From contig NW_004457242.1 of the NCBI RefSeq assembly GCF_000313135.1, positions 63,965 through 99,787 of the forward strand: a stretch of 35,823 nt of DNA. Direction: 5' to 3'. Within the stretch, counting starts at the first letter, position 1; each line of letters begins with the position of its first letter. The DNA is from Acanthamoeba castellanii str. Neff (Eukaryota; Discosea; Longamoebia; Acanthamoebidae). Below are positions 21,229 to 31,703 of the stretch, in pieces. Both the position numbers and the translations under genes were made by a program. A model generated the notes under the pieces. That model was not told where the DNA came from and made no database searches. It saw nothing but the letters and a program-made list of their open reading frames with translations.

Positions 21229-24200
21229 CGAGCGTACCGGTCAAGCACCATCTGCGCTCGGCAATCAGCGAGAAAGTGCCCTTGGCCATCAACGTGTTGC
21301 GACTGCGGATCAAATGGGCTGCACGCACGCATTGTTACCACCGGGCGGAGGCGGAATGCGGAGGGCGGAGGGAAGTGGAGAGCGAAGGGCGGAGGGCGGA
21401 GGGCGGAAGCGGAAGGCGGAATGCGGAGAGTGGAGAGCGGAGGTGGAAGGCGGAATGCGGAGGCAAAAAGCGGAAAGGAACGGGGGAAAGGGGGTACAAG
21501 CTATGTACCTTCGTCGAGTATGACTCTGTGCCACCTTATGGACAGGAGCTGGATGGGCCGCTTCTTCACGGCCGCCTTGGGCTTCTTCTTTTTCCTCTTG
21601 GTTTGCTTCTCCGACCCTTCGGCCGAAGCGCTCTGCTGCTGTTCGTGCTCCTTGGACAAGGTCTTCACGGGCACAAAAGTGTGATGCACCGGCGAGTCAA
21701 CACTTTTGAGTTGCGCACCTCAGGTCAAGATGATGCATGAAAACGGCGCACGTACGGCATAGCTGGTGATCACGATGTCGGCTTGGGCCAGGCGAGTGAC
21801 AGGCACATTCCACCGTTGTGGCCCGTGGTGGAGAAGCACGTCCAACAGTTTGGCTTTGGTGTGCTTCTTCACCTCGCCGGCCCACTGGACACAGACAACC
21901 GCACCACGCGCCGCGTCAACAGAGATCAAAACAAAAATGGCACAATTAAGTGGGGATCGACCTGATTGAGCACGCTCACCGGCACCACGATCAGCGTGGC
22001 ATTGGACGAGTAGCGGCCGGTGGCGTCCTTCTTGCCCACGGTGCTGCTGCTCCCTTTGTTCGTCAAGATCAGGGACAAGCTCTGCCCAGCAGTACACGAA
22101 TTAGTATAACCACCACCATGGTGGCGGCGGCGGGTCACACACGGCCGCGCCTGGTATTGTTTCACGCTAATCAATGTACCTGGATGGTCTTGCCCAGGCC
22201 TTGGTCGTCGGCCAGTATCCCTCCCCTTGGTGGCGTGGGGCGCGAAGGGAATTCAAGGCTGTTACGCATGCCGAGACGAATAACGATATTAGAGCAAACA
22301 GCAGCAACACACCAACGCGATGGGGCGTAAGGCTCGGCACGTGCCTGATGGCCTCGTTGTAGTCGCTGTAGTAGAACTTGGTGCCGTCGGGAAACGTGGC
22401 AGGCTTCCACATCGGGTGAATCTCCTCTGGGAGCCTCTTCGTTTGAAGGCCTTCTTCTGCTCCCTCCATAGAGTCGTCGGTGGTGGTGGTCGTGAGCGAT
22501 GCTGTGTCACCCTCCTCGCCGCCACCGTCGTCGTCGTCGCAGAGATCGACCACCTCGTGGCTGCTGTCCAAGTCAATGACGACGCCGGGCTTCTTGGCCT
22601 TGGTCACAAGGACCTCTTTCTCTCTATTCACAAGCCACCACAGACCCTTTGATAAAAGCGCATAGGTTCACAGTTAGCGGCCACGGGCTGACAGAGTCCG
22701 ATCGGAGAGAAGACGCACCCTTCGCTGATGTGGCAGTAGGGAGGAGGTCAGCTCGGGCGGAGTGGGCAACTCCTGCAGCCCACTGTCGGGCGAAGAAGCG
22801 CCGTAGATGGATGGGAGAGGGTTGCTGTCGTCGTCGGTCTTGGCGGGCGATGGAGCGTTGTCCCTGTCCCGCATCGACGCCAATCCGTCCTTCTGGCTGC
22901 CCACGAAAGACAGCAGGCGGCTCGAGTTCGCGAAACGATCCGCCTGAGACTCCAGAGCCTCGAACAGTTGGGTGAGGGGCTTCTTCTTGAGGAACAAGTT
23001 GTCCGCTTTGCGCGCTCTGCCTGCAGATCGTTCTCGCGAGGTTAGCTAGTGGGCACGACGATGTGGAGCAAGCAAGGGGCTGCAGCCAATGCTGTACCTC
23101 TGTTGGGCAATGCTTCTAACGAGAAGGACTGTGAGGGATGCCGCAGTGCGTCCCTACGTATGTAGATCTGACCGCAACATGAGTTGCATGAATGAGAACA
23201 GAGCATCTCAGTTGCATAAAGGGTGCCAATTACCTTGAAGAGCACGTCCATTGCTAGGTATTGGCGCTTGGACACGATCCCCAGCAGCTCGATGATTCCG
23301 CGCTGCATCAGTGCAGCAAGAAACTGAGCCCTCTTCCCCAGATGTCCGAGTATCTGAGTTCCATGGTGCGAAGTGGTGTCAGCGGATAGGCACAGAACGT
23401 CAGCATCAGGTGAGGGGTAACGAACGACGCCAGTGTCCGGGTGCCTTGCGACGAGGTGGGCGCCCATAGAGTTGTCCTCTTGCACGGCAAAGCTGACGTT
23501 CGAGCCGACAGCCAGTGGGCGATTGCCGATGAGGGCCACCTCATACTCGAGCGTGCCCAGATACTTGGGCCACCCATCACGATCTTGTTTCTGTAAGTGC
23601 ACACACAGGTCGTAAGTGCAGGGTCCATTCACATGCAGCTACTCATTGTCAACCACGTACCACCGAGTTGGCAGTCCAGCTGTCGAGGATCACAACTCCG
23701 TTATCTTCGTCGTCGTCATCTTCCTCCACAACATCCATTCCTTGCGGGACAGCGCGTTGATAGCCCTCGGCAAACCCAGACATCGCGCCCTGCGACTCTA
23801 TCTCAAAAGAAGGATGCGCTGCAAGGTTGAAACGATCAGCTTCCCGTCTATGGATGCAGCGATGAGGAGGATCTACGTACGAACTTTGCGAGAGGCACTA
23901 CTGGTAAGCGGCTTGCGCCGCTGCACTAACCACTCCAGGCAAATGTTGATCGTCTTTCGTGAACGATAGCGGTGTCAGCAGGAGAAGAAGCGACATGGCG
24001 TAAGAGAAGAGAAGGTATATATACCGCTTCGACATCGCCATTGCGAGTCTCCATAAACTCTGCAATCTGCCAATCGGGCACCTGGCCGCCTATCACTTCC
24101 TTCACCATCTCCACTTTTGCTTTGTCCTCTGTGCGGCGTCAGAAGTAACGCTTCGTCAAATGGGCGTAGTTGGGTAGTACCTGGGGATAGCTCCACCTCT

Positions 24201-24537
24201 TCCTCTGCCTTTGTCTTTGGCGGGACCGGGCGGCGTTCGCTGGTGGCTAAATGTTTTTGCTCAATTTCGAAAATATTTCGAGGAAGGAGCAGGGAAGGAA
24301 AGTTGCACCTTGGGCAGATGATGTGCGAGGCGTGGGGGCAACGCTGGGAAGAGTTCCGCTCGATTCAGCGTTGAAGTAGTGATTGATGGCAATATTCAAA
24401 TCGCCATTTGCCGCATCCAAGAAGTGATGAAGCTGCTCGTTACTCACCTCGGACGGTGAGAGCCCCAGAATCTCTCGCATCTCCTCCACGTTTCTCGCCT
24501 CAGCTTCCTGGCCTCGCCCCTCCCCGTACGGCTCCAT
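18528..24537 (-). CDS. RAD5: RAD5/HLTF-type SNF2 helicase with inserted RING finger
   Basis: Twenty-three exons join without frame error into 1285 residues (ATG 24537, TAG 18530-18528). The N-terminus carries two UBA-like segments (VEEMREILGLSPSEV..AINHYF near 15-55, VEMVKEVIGGQVPDWQIAEF near 105-132). A HIRAN-like region follows (about 195-330), as in RAD5 and HLTF, where it binds 3' DNA ends. The SNF2 core starts near 430 (LLPHQRRGLWWLVNRE), with LADDQGLGKT (Walker A, near 563), VILDEAH (near 703) and TGTPIQNQ. A C3HC4 RING (CAICLADT..CGHLFCRECI..CPTC, about 1016-1068) lies between the two helicase lobes, the mark of this family. The second lobe has VIFSQWTSTLD, LRLDGSM and DRVHRIGQ. RAD5/HLTF proteins remodel stalled forks and polyubiquitinate PCNA. 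An acidic, serine-rich insertion lies near 750-850. The intron at 22344-22259 has a GC donor. The gene shares a 265-base divergent region with the SNARE gene. Confidence 0.9.
19182..19231. repeat. GTCGTGT heptanucleotide repeat in an intron
   Basis: About six tandem copies of GTCGTGT, which is ACACGAC on the coding strand of the RAD5 gene. It is the same heptamer as at 1833-1881 in an unrelated gene. Confidence 0.9.
20113..20169. repeat. (GT)n dinucleotide repeat in a RAD5 intron
   Basis: About 28 perfect copies of GT; CA on the coding strand. A second run, (GT)n followed by (GA)n, lies in another RAD5 intron at 21179-21229, and an (AC)n run at 19802-19829. Confidence 0.97.
21344..21480. repeat. 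Degenerate GCGGAGG/GCGGAAT minisatellite in a RAD5 intron
   Basis: Loose tandem array of six- to eight-base purine-rich units (GCGGAGG, GCGGAAT, GTGGAGA) filling most of the intron between the exons ending VILDE and starting AHLIRS. Confidence 0.85.
22259..22344 (-). other. GC-AG intron in the RAD5 gene
   Basis: On the coding strand the exon ends ATCAG and the intron opens GCACGT, ending GTAACAG. This join gives NEAISLEFPSRPTPPRGG, matching the family pattern 'SLEFP..GGILAD' just before Walker A. The nearby GT choices break the frame. Confidence 0.75.
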
Positions 24538-24802
24538 CTTCAACCGATCAGCTCTGATCCCGAGATCAGCAGGAGCTCTTTGGCGCGATTTTTGTTTTTC
24601 ACATTTATCGTTGTTTTTTCTTTTCGTTGGAATGTGAAGCATTTTTGACATTTTCCCGCCCAGAAGCAGACACCGTTGCCACGAAGAAGAGAAGTCAAGA
24701 ACGAAGAACAGCAGCGGCCCGCAGACGGGAAGAACGAGCCCACCTTGCCTGGCATATGCCACAGGAGCTCAGAGGTCCGCGTGACGAGGACAAGCAGGCG
24801 AG
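24538..24802. promoter_or_regulatory. Divergent intergenic region, RAD5 / SNARE
   Basis: This 265-base spacer separates two divergent start codons, so both promoters must lie in it or in leaders. It contains GATCAG/CTGATC inverted motifs at 24547-24573 and an AT-rich block at 24585-24650. No TATA element was assigned. Confidence 0.5.
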
Positions 24803-25323
24803 ATGGGAAATGCGATGGACATTGAGCAGGGCGGAGGGGCGGGGCGACCAGTGCGGAGGGGCGCGGATACCGATGAGACGCGAAATCTGGACAACAAGGG
24901 CATCTACGAGATGAACAGCACGAAATTGAAGAAGCAGGATGATATACTGGAGATGATCGGACACACTGCAGATCGATTAAACGAGATAGGAAAGACGATA
25001 GGGCGAGAAGTGGACGAACAGACGCCATTGATCGGGAAATTGGCAGGCGGGGTGGACTCTGGCACGGATCGAATCAACAAGGCTACGCGACAAGTGAAGG
25101 CGCAGAGCGACGCTGGCGCCACCCCGTGGTGTCTGTGGTACCCTTCACTGACAATCGTGCTTTATCTTTATTTTTTTATTCGTTTATTTTTTTAGAGATG
25201 TTCCCTTCCACGTTCGTTTGCAGTGCACTGCTTCTCACTCTTTTGATTGTCTGTGCCAGGTATACCATCATGGTGCTCTTTTTGACGCTCCTAGTGGTAA
25301 TCTTCTTCGCCATGCTGTTCTAG
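24803..25323 (+). CDS. Short Qc-type SNARE with C-terminal membrane anchor
   Basis: Two exons (24803-25137, 25260-25323) give 132 residues. Residues about 33-95 form a heptad SNARE helix. The central segment IGREVDEQTPL puts Gln73 at the expected zero-layer position, as in the Qc SNAREs syntaxin 6 and syntaxin 8. A hydrophobic C-terminal segment (about 110-132, WYTIMVLFLTLLVVIFFAML) is the membrane anchor and runs to the last residue. The N-terminal 30 residues are short and polar, so no folded N-terminal domain is present. Q-SNAREs drive membrane fusion in four-helix bundles; the trafficking step cannot be told from sequence. The exon junction falls inside the anchor (TG|G codon). Bet1- or Syn8-like proteins are the nearest alternatives. 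Confidence 0.87.
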
Positions 25324-25444
25324 AGAGAAGACGCATGGACAAGGGACCAAGCGAGGCACACTTTTTGTGGTCATGTAAAGAGAGAGGAAAGAAAGAGAGA
25401 GAGGAGGCCTCCGGGTGCGACTCGTTGATGGCGAACGTCTCTGC

Positions 25445-25485
<41 letters not shown>

Positions 25486-25865
25486 AGGCATGCGCAAGAC
25501 GAGCCACAATCAGGCGGCCTTGGTGGGTTTGTAGAGTCGAGCGGTCAGGTTGTGTGATCATTGCGCATTGCACCCAACAATTTTTAATTCCACACTCTGC
25601 ACCATCACAGGGACTGGAAGAATACAAGTGCACCTGTGATGTACACCACCACGTCTAACAACGTTCATACATGTTCAGCATACATGTTGAAGCCGACCAT
25701 TAGGACAGGTGCCGTTAGTGTTACCCTCCGGCCGAACGCACGTATCGGCAAATAGTGCAAGAAAATGCGGCGAGGTTAGCAATACTTGTCGCTTTCATTC
25801 TTTTTGTCTTCGTTCTACTGCTGTTCGCCCAACCCGGTCTTCGACGCCAGCAGAATAGCCCTACC
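25324..25865. other. Intergenic region before cycloartenol synthase, 542 bases
   Basis: No gene was recognised. It holds a (GA)n run at 25447-25481, a repeated CATACATGTT pair near 25665-25687, and from about 25755 an open stretch in frame with the synthase that codes a hydrophobic segment but has no ATG. An in-frame TAG lies at 25716-25718. Confidence 0.6.
25447..25481. repeat. (GA)n dinucleotide repeat
   Basis: About 17 perfect AG copies in the spacer between the SNARE and cycloartenol synthase genes. A looser purine-rich stretch precedes it from 25378. Confidence 0.95.
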
Positions 25866-28800
25866 ATGGAAGGATTCGAGAGCGGCAAGGAGGCGACCGA
25901 TCTGCGTCGGTGGAAGCTGAAGGTGGACGAGGGCCGTCAGGTATGGCACTACATCGACGGCGACGAGCCCGTCCAACAGTCCCTCACCGACAAATACACT
26001 CTCGGCCTCCTTTCCGTACGACCCCCCCTCTGAATTGATGCAAAGCTCAGGCACGGCGCGAGATTTTCCCGTCCATCACGATTTTTCAGGCCATTCGCGC
26101 GCTACGGCCTCGTTGGCTCAGATGTGGAGGTTAGGTTGGGCTGATTCGAAAGGCCCTGTGGTGTGCATAGGACGAGGATGTGCCTCCAACGGACCCGGCA
26201 TCTACGCCCCTCGAAGCCGCGGAGAAGGCCGTGGCGTTCTACCAGCAGATCCAAAGCGAGGACGGACACTGGGCCATGGACTACGGTGGCCCGATGTTCC
26301 TCATGCCCGGTACGTGCCGCTGCCGCATTCGAAGCGCCGTTACGGCTGGTGCCCCGAGCTCACGCCGTGTGCACCAGTCATTTTTCATTATTTAACTTTT
26401 ATATATATATTTAATTATATTTATGGGTTCATGGGTTCACGCAGGACTGCTCATTGCGTGCCACGTGACTGGCGTCGAGCTGCCTCGTCCGGTGCAGATC
26501 GAAATGGTGCGCTACCTCACCAACCGACAGAACGCCGACGGCGGCTGGGGCCTGTACGTTGTCACCTCGGCCCCACCACCTTCCATTCTTCTTCATTGCT
26601 CAGGAGGCTCACGTGCAGTGGTTTGGCGTGTTGTGTGTCGTTTCGTATGTGGGTGGTTGGATGTGTGCATCATCACCATCACCATCACCATCATCATCGC
26701 ACAGACACATTGAGAGCCCGTCGACGATCTTCGGCACGGGCATGAACTACACGGCCATGCGCCTGCTGGGCGTCCCCATGGAGGACGACCGCATGAAGCG
26801 CGCCCGCGAGTTCCTCGCCGCCAACGACGGCTGCAAGGGCATCCCCTCGTGGGTGCGTTGCGTCCGCCCCTCTTGCCCACATCACCCCAAAGCAAGCCGC
26901 GACGCTGACCGAGTGTGGGGTGGCTGGGTCGATGCAGGGCAAGTTCTGGCTGGCGGTCATGGGCGTCTACGATTGGGAGGGACTCCACCCGATCCCGCCC
27001 GAGCTGTGGCTGCTCCCCTACATGCTCCCCATCCACCCCGGTACACATACACGCTCTTTCTTCACCCAATCCGATCGCCCGGTTTTGAAAACGGACCAAT
27101 AATAATCATTCCTCTTCGCGCACCGCCGCCACCACCATGGACAGGCCGTTGGTGGTGCCACTGCCGCATGGTGTACCTGCCCATGGGCTACGTGTACGGG
27201 CGCCGCATCACCGCCCCGGAGAGCCCCCTCGTGCTCTCCCTGAGGAAGGTACGCACCACTTCTATGCTTCCCCCTTTGCCCTCATGGCGCACCGATGGCC
27301 TCCTCTCTGACCACTTCACCTCTCTCTCTCTCTCAATGCAGGAGCTGTACCCCAACGATGACTACGCCAAGATCAACTGGTACTCGATTCGGTCCTACGT
27401 GTCTCCGCTGGACCTGTACTACCCGCACTCCACGCTTCTCGAGTGCCTCTACGGTACCGCGTCCACCATCACCATCACCATCACCATCACCATCACCATC
27501 ACCATCACCATCACCATCACCATCACCATCACCATCACCATCACCATCACCATCACCATCACCATCACCATCACCATCACCATCACCATCACCATCACCA
27601 TCACCATCACCATCACCATCACCATCACCATCACCATCACCATCACCATCACCATCACCATCACCATCACCATCACCATCACCATCACCATCACCATCAC
27701 CATCACCATCACCATCACCATCACCATCACCATCACCATCACCATCACCATCACCATCACCATCACCATCACCATCACCATCACCATCACCATCACCATC
27801 ACCATCACGTTGAGTGTTGATGATGTTCCAACTCACGCAACCCTCACCTCGCTTCCCACTGCGGTGATGCAGTCATTCTGGACAACTACGAGAAGGTGCA
27901 CAGCTCGTGGCTGAGGGAAAAGTCAGTCCTGCTCACCGCCGAACACGTCGCCGCGGAGGACAAGTTCACCGACTGGGTGTGCATCGGACCCGTACGTTAG
28001 CCAACCCACAGCCTCCCCCGCACCCTCCCCAATCAGTGCCTTTCTTCCCCCCCCCCCTTCCCCCACTCACACGGCCGGCCGTGGGGCTTGGTGCGCATGC
28101 AGGTGAACAAGACCATCAACATGCTGTGCTCGTGGCACGCCCAGGGCAAGGACTCCAAGGAGTTCCAGAGGCACGTCGACCGCGTGCCCGACTACCTCTG
28201 GCTTGCCGAGGACGGCATGAAGATGCAGGTAAACCCCTCCCCCCTTTCCCTCTTTCTCTTTCAACCCGCGACATCGGCGCCGGTGATTTGAACGCACATA
28301 CTCAACGAGTGGTGGCGTGCGTGGCATGGACTAGGGCTACAACGGCAGTCAGCTGTGGGACACGGCGTTCTCGGTGCAGGCCATCATCGAGACCGGGCTG
28401 GGCGACCAGTTCCAGGAGTGCCTGCAGAAGGCCTACTCCTACATCGACATCACCCAGGTGCGCTGTTCCGCTCGATCTGCAGCTGTTCACATCTGTGGAG
28501 TGAGGGTGGTGGGTGGTGGTGACCATTGTCTCACGTCCGCGCGCTGTCGCTTCATTCAGGTGCGCGAAGACGTTGAGCAGATGGAGTACTTCTACCGCCA
28601 CATCAGCAAGGGCGCCTGGCCCTTCTCCACGCGCCACCACGGCTGGCCCATCTCCGGTACTACTTACACCGATCTCTGCGCACTCCCACGGCCTTCCACT
28701 GGTCCGTGGAAGCTTGCCACTCACCACTCAATGAACGATCCCTATCTTTTCTTCAGACTGTACCGCCGAGGGCCTCAAGGCTTCGCTCCTCCTCAAGCAG

Positions 28801-30082
28801 TTCAGGTAAGAGTCGCACACGCACGACGTGACGCAAAGCGCCCAGGCCCAGTCCACACGTCGGCTTTTTCTCACTGGTATGTGTGTGTACAGCTGGGTGA
28901 CGCCGTTCGAGGACCAGCGCTACTTCGACGCCGTGAACGTGATCCTGTCCCTGCAGAACAGCGACGGCGGGTGGGCCACCTACGAACTCCAGCGCGGCCC
29001 CTCCATCCTCGAGTACATCAACCCCGCCGAGGTGTTCGGTGCGCCTCACCACTCCCCTGACCTGACTCGTGTAGTGATTCACGATCGGTCCCTTGGACTA
29101 ACGCGAGCGCACCACGGCCACGGCGCAGATGCGATCATGGTCGACTACCCGTACGTGGAGTGCACGTCGGCCTGCGTGCAGGCCCTCACCATGTTCGTCC
29201 AGCACTACCCTCGCCACCGCGCGACCGAGATCACGTACATACGCGTCGCCTGCTCTCCCCCACCATCGGCTCACCGCATCCTCCATTCATTGCCCTTACT
29301 TTTCCACTGCTACCGCCAGCACTGCGGTGAAGAAGGCTGTGGACCTGATCAAGAGCAAGCAGCGCCCCGATGGCAGCTGGTGCGCCACCGCCTGATCTTG
29401 CCTGATACGCCGCGCGTGTAACTCAACGGAGAAATTCAACGCCCGCTGGTGCTCGATCCGCGCATGGCAGGTATGGCAGCTGGGGCGTGTGCTTCACCTA
29501 CGGCACGTGGTTCGGTGTGGAGGGCCTCATGGCGGCCGGTGAGCCCAGCGACAGCCCCTACATCCAGCGGGCGTGCCAGTTCCTCCTCTCCAAGCAGAAC
29601 CACGAGGGCGGCTGGGGCGAGACCTTCGAGGTGCGCGATTCATGTGGGTGCGCGTGACTCTGATGACCACCACACATTCCTCACCACCGTGTGCGGTGCG
29701 TGTGTGCAGTCGTGCTCGACCAAGCAGTACGTGCAGAACGAGGAGACGCAGGTGGTCAACACGGCCTGGGCGGTGCTCACCCTGCTCAAGGCCCAGTGGC
29801 CCGACCGGAGGCCCGTGGACAGGGCCGTGCAGGTGCTGATGAAGAGGCAGCTGCCCAACGGCAACTGGCCGCAGGAAGACATCAAGGGTGTGTTCAACGC
29901 CAACTGCGCCATCAGCTACACGGCCTACAAGAACATCTTCCCCATCTGGGCTCTAGGTACGTTCCAGCTCCAGCCTCCCCAAACCCTGTTAACCCCTCCC
30001 CACACAAACACTCATTCTTTGCTGCATTGCAGGCCTGTATGAGCACACTCAGCCCCAGTCGCAGAAGACTGCCAAGCTCTAA
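25866..30082 (+). CDS. CAS1: Cycloartenol synthase (2,3-oxidosqualene cyclase)
   Basis: Eighteen exons starting at 25866, 26171, 26445, 26705, 26938, 27145, 27342, 27873, 28103, 28335, 28560, 28757, 28893, 29129, 29320, 29471, 29710 and 30033 join into 715 residues. The enzyme cyclises oxidosqualene to the first sterol precursor at the endoplasmic reticulum. The catalytic motif DCTAE is at 444-448. The product-defining residues are of the cycloartenol type: GYNG (Tyr372), HGWPIS (His438, Ile442), matching Tyr410, His477 and Ile481 of Arabidopsis CAS1; lanosterol synthases differ at these sites. QW repeats are present ([32 protein letters not shown]). The length is close to the usual 730-760. 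The start is the first ATG; the frame is open upstream over a hydrophobic stretch. Acanthamoeba is known to make sterols through cycloartenol. Intron 7 carries the hexanucleotide array. Confidence 0.95.
27464..27808. repeat. (CACCAT)57 hexanucleotide array in an intron
   Basis: A 345-base, apparently perfect CACCAT array fills most of intron 7 (27454-27872) of cycloartenol synthase. It stays open in every frame, which creates false poly-His, Ser-Pro, Thr-Ile, Gly-Asp and Met-Val frames. A short copy of the same motif lies in an earlier intron of the gene (26666-26697). Confidence 0.98.
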
Positions 30083-30164
30083 AGTGCTGCTCTCTGCAGA
30101 ATGGTATTAACATTGTATGTTGGCACATTAACATTGTGACAATGGACGCCTGTTTTTACTTTAC

Positions 30165-31662
30165 TTATTGCTTGGGGGAGGGCAGCACAAAGTGCTCCCA
30201 CTGTGGGTTGTTGGTGATCCACCCTTGAAAGGAGGGCAGGCCCAGCAAAAGAGCCCGTCCTGTGCTGTACACAAGTGCACCATGCTTGCAGGCATGGTAT
30301 GACACTTCGTTGGCCCCGTCCTCCTCCCTGTTCTTGGCAGCAGTCAGCCTGTGTGCGAGAGTGTGAGTACTCACCCACCACATGAAAGGGAAGGAGATAG
30401 TGGAGCGCACCCAGACACGCTGCTGGGCAGCGCAGAGAGCTCGAGGCTTCGCACAACCAACCAAAAGTGGGAAAACAGAGCTGACTTGCACAGACGAGAC
30501 CTGGGTGCGGGGTGAAGTGAGTCCACATGCCATGTGAGAATACACTCCTCCCGCAGGGTGCGTGAGTCCGAGTGAGGCCTAACAACGACTAACCTGACTT
30601 TGGGGTTGTCCCAGTTCTTCTTGTTGGCGCCCTGCTTCTTGCCAAGCGTGGCCAGCACGACCTCGCTGTCGTCTTCATCTTCGTAACTCCAATTGATCGC
30701 TGCGTGGGGCATCGAAATCTAAAGTGAGCTGATGACGTTTGGGAACACACATGAAGGCCAAGGGCCTGTAGGCGTACAGGTGGGAGACGACTGGAGGCCC
30801 TCGCCGGCTGTCTTCACGATGTGGGATCGGCTGAACTCGAACGTCGTGGCAGCCTTCCTGATGGCCGGCTCGTGAAATCGGTAGCCTGGCGGAAGGCCTG
30901 TCCCCAAATGAAGCGTCAACTCAGCCCAACGGCCCCCCAAGAAAGCGGAACGAACGGTGCTACTTACCGGCGGCGGTGGTAGGGGCAAGGCGACCGAAGA
31001 GGCCTCGCCGGAGGGAGTCGGGTTCAAAGTGCTCGCCCACGGTGAACGAAGCAAAGTAGACGGGCTCGATGAAGTGCGACAGCAGCGCGCCCTGCACGCC
31101 CAGAACATTCCATCGCGCGATCTTATCGCTATGTGCCACGGCGCCGCAAAGTGAGCCAACAACCCATGGGTGGTGGTGGTGGTGGTGGTGGTGGTGGTGG
31201 TGGTGGTGGTGGTGGTGGTGGTGGTGGTGGTGGTGGTGGTGGGGTAGATATCGACCTGCACGACATGGACAGCGTGGGTTCGCCGCGGCCTGGCTTGGTC
31301 CGAAGGGCGCCCAGCCCCAGAGACCTGTGAGGCACCTCCTCCTGGGCGCGGCGGGCTCAGCAGTCAGTTGCGCCGCTGGCGCAGTCCAGTGCCGGGTTTG
31401 ACCTACCTCCGAGGGTGCGCGAATGACGGGCTTGGCGCCTGTCCGCTGTATACGCGTAGGCGCGCCATTGTCTGCGGGCTGCGTGTCGGTAGGGGCCTCT
31501 TCCTCCTGCAGCGCCTCGCTACCGGCCTCCAGCTTCGCTCTCTTGTTTGTTGGCGACGGCGGCGATTCCTTGCCTTCTTCCTCCGTGCTTGGGCCGGCGT
31601 CCTCTTCTCTAGCTCGTTTCTGCCCACATGCCACAGACGGCTTTGGCGATGCTGACGCTAAC

Positions 31663-31703
<41 letters not shown>

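Noticed and set aside
21723..21755. 33-base intron before the RAD5 exon at 21662
   Set aside because: A GTGCGC...CTGAG choice keeps frame but is too short. The 93-base intron from GTACGT (21755) to GTGAAG (21663) gives SYATLSKEH, which fits the helicase family better.
27464..27808. CRISPR-like array
   Set aside because: Units are pure hexamers without spacers in eukaryotic intron DNA; the CACGA and ACACGAC arrays also lack spacers.
27443..27820. Poly-His, Ser-Pro, Gly-Asp and Met-Val frames
   Set aside because: They come entirely from the CACCAT array, which lies between well-supported exons of cycloartenol synthase.
31069..31401. Poly-Trp, poly-Gly and poly-Pro frames
   Set aside because: They arise from the GGT repeat in an ADAT1 intron.
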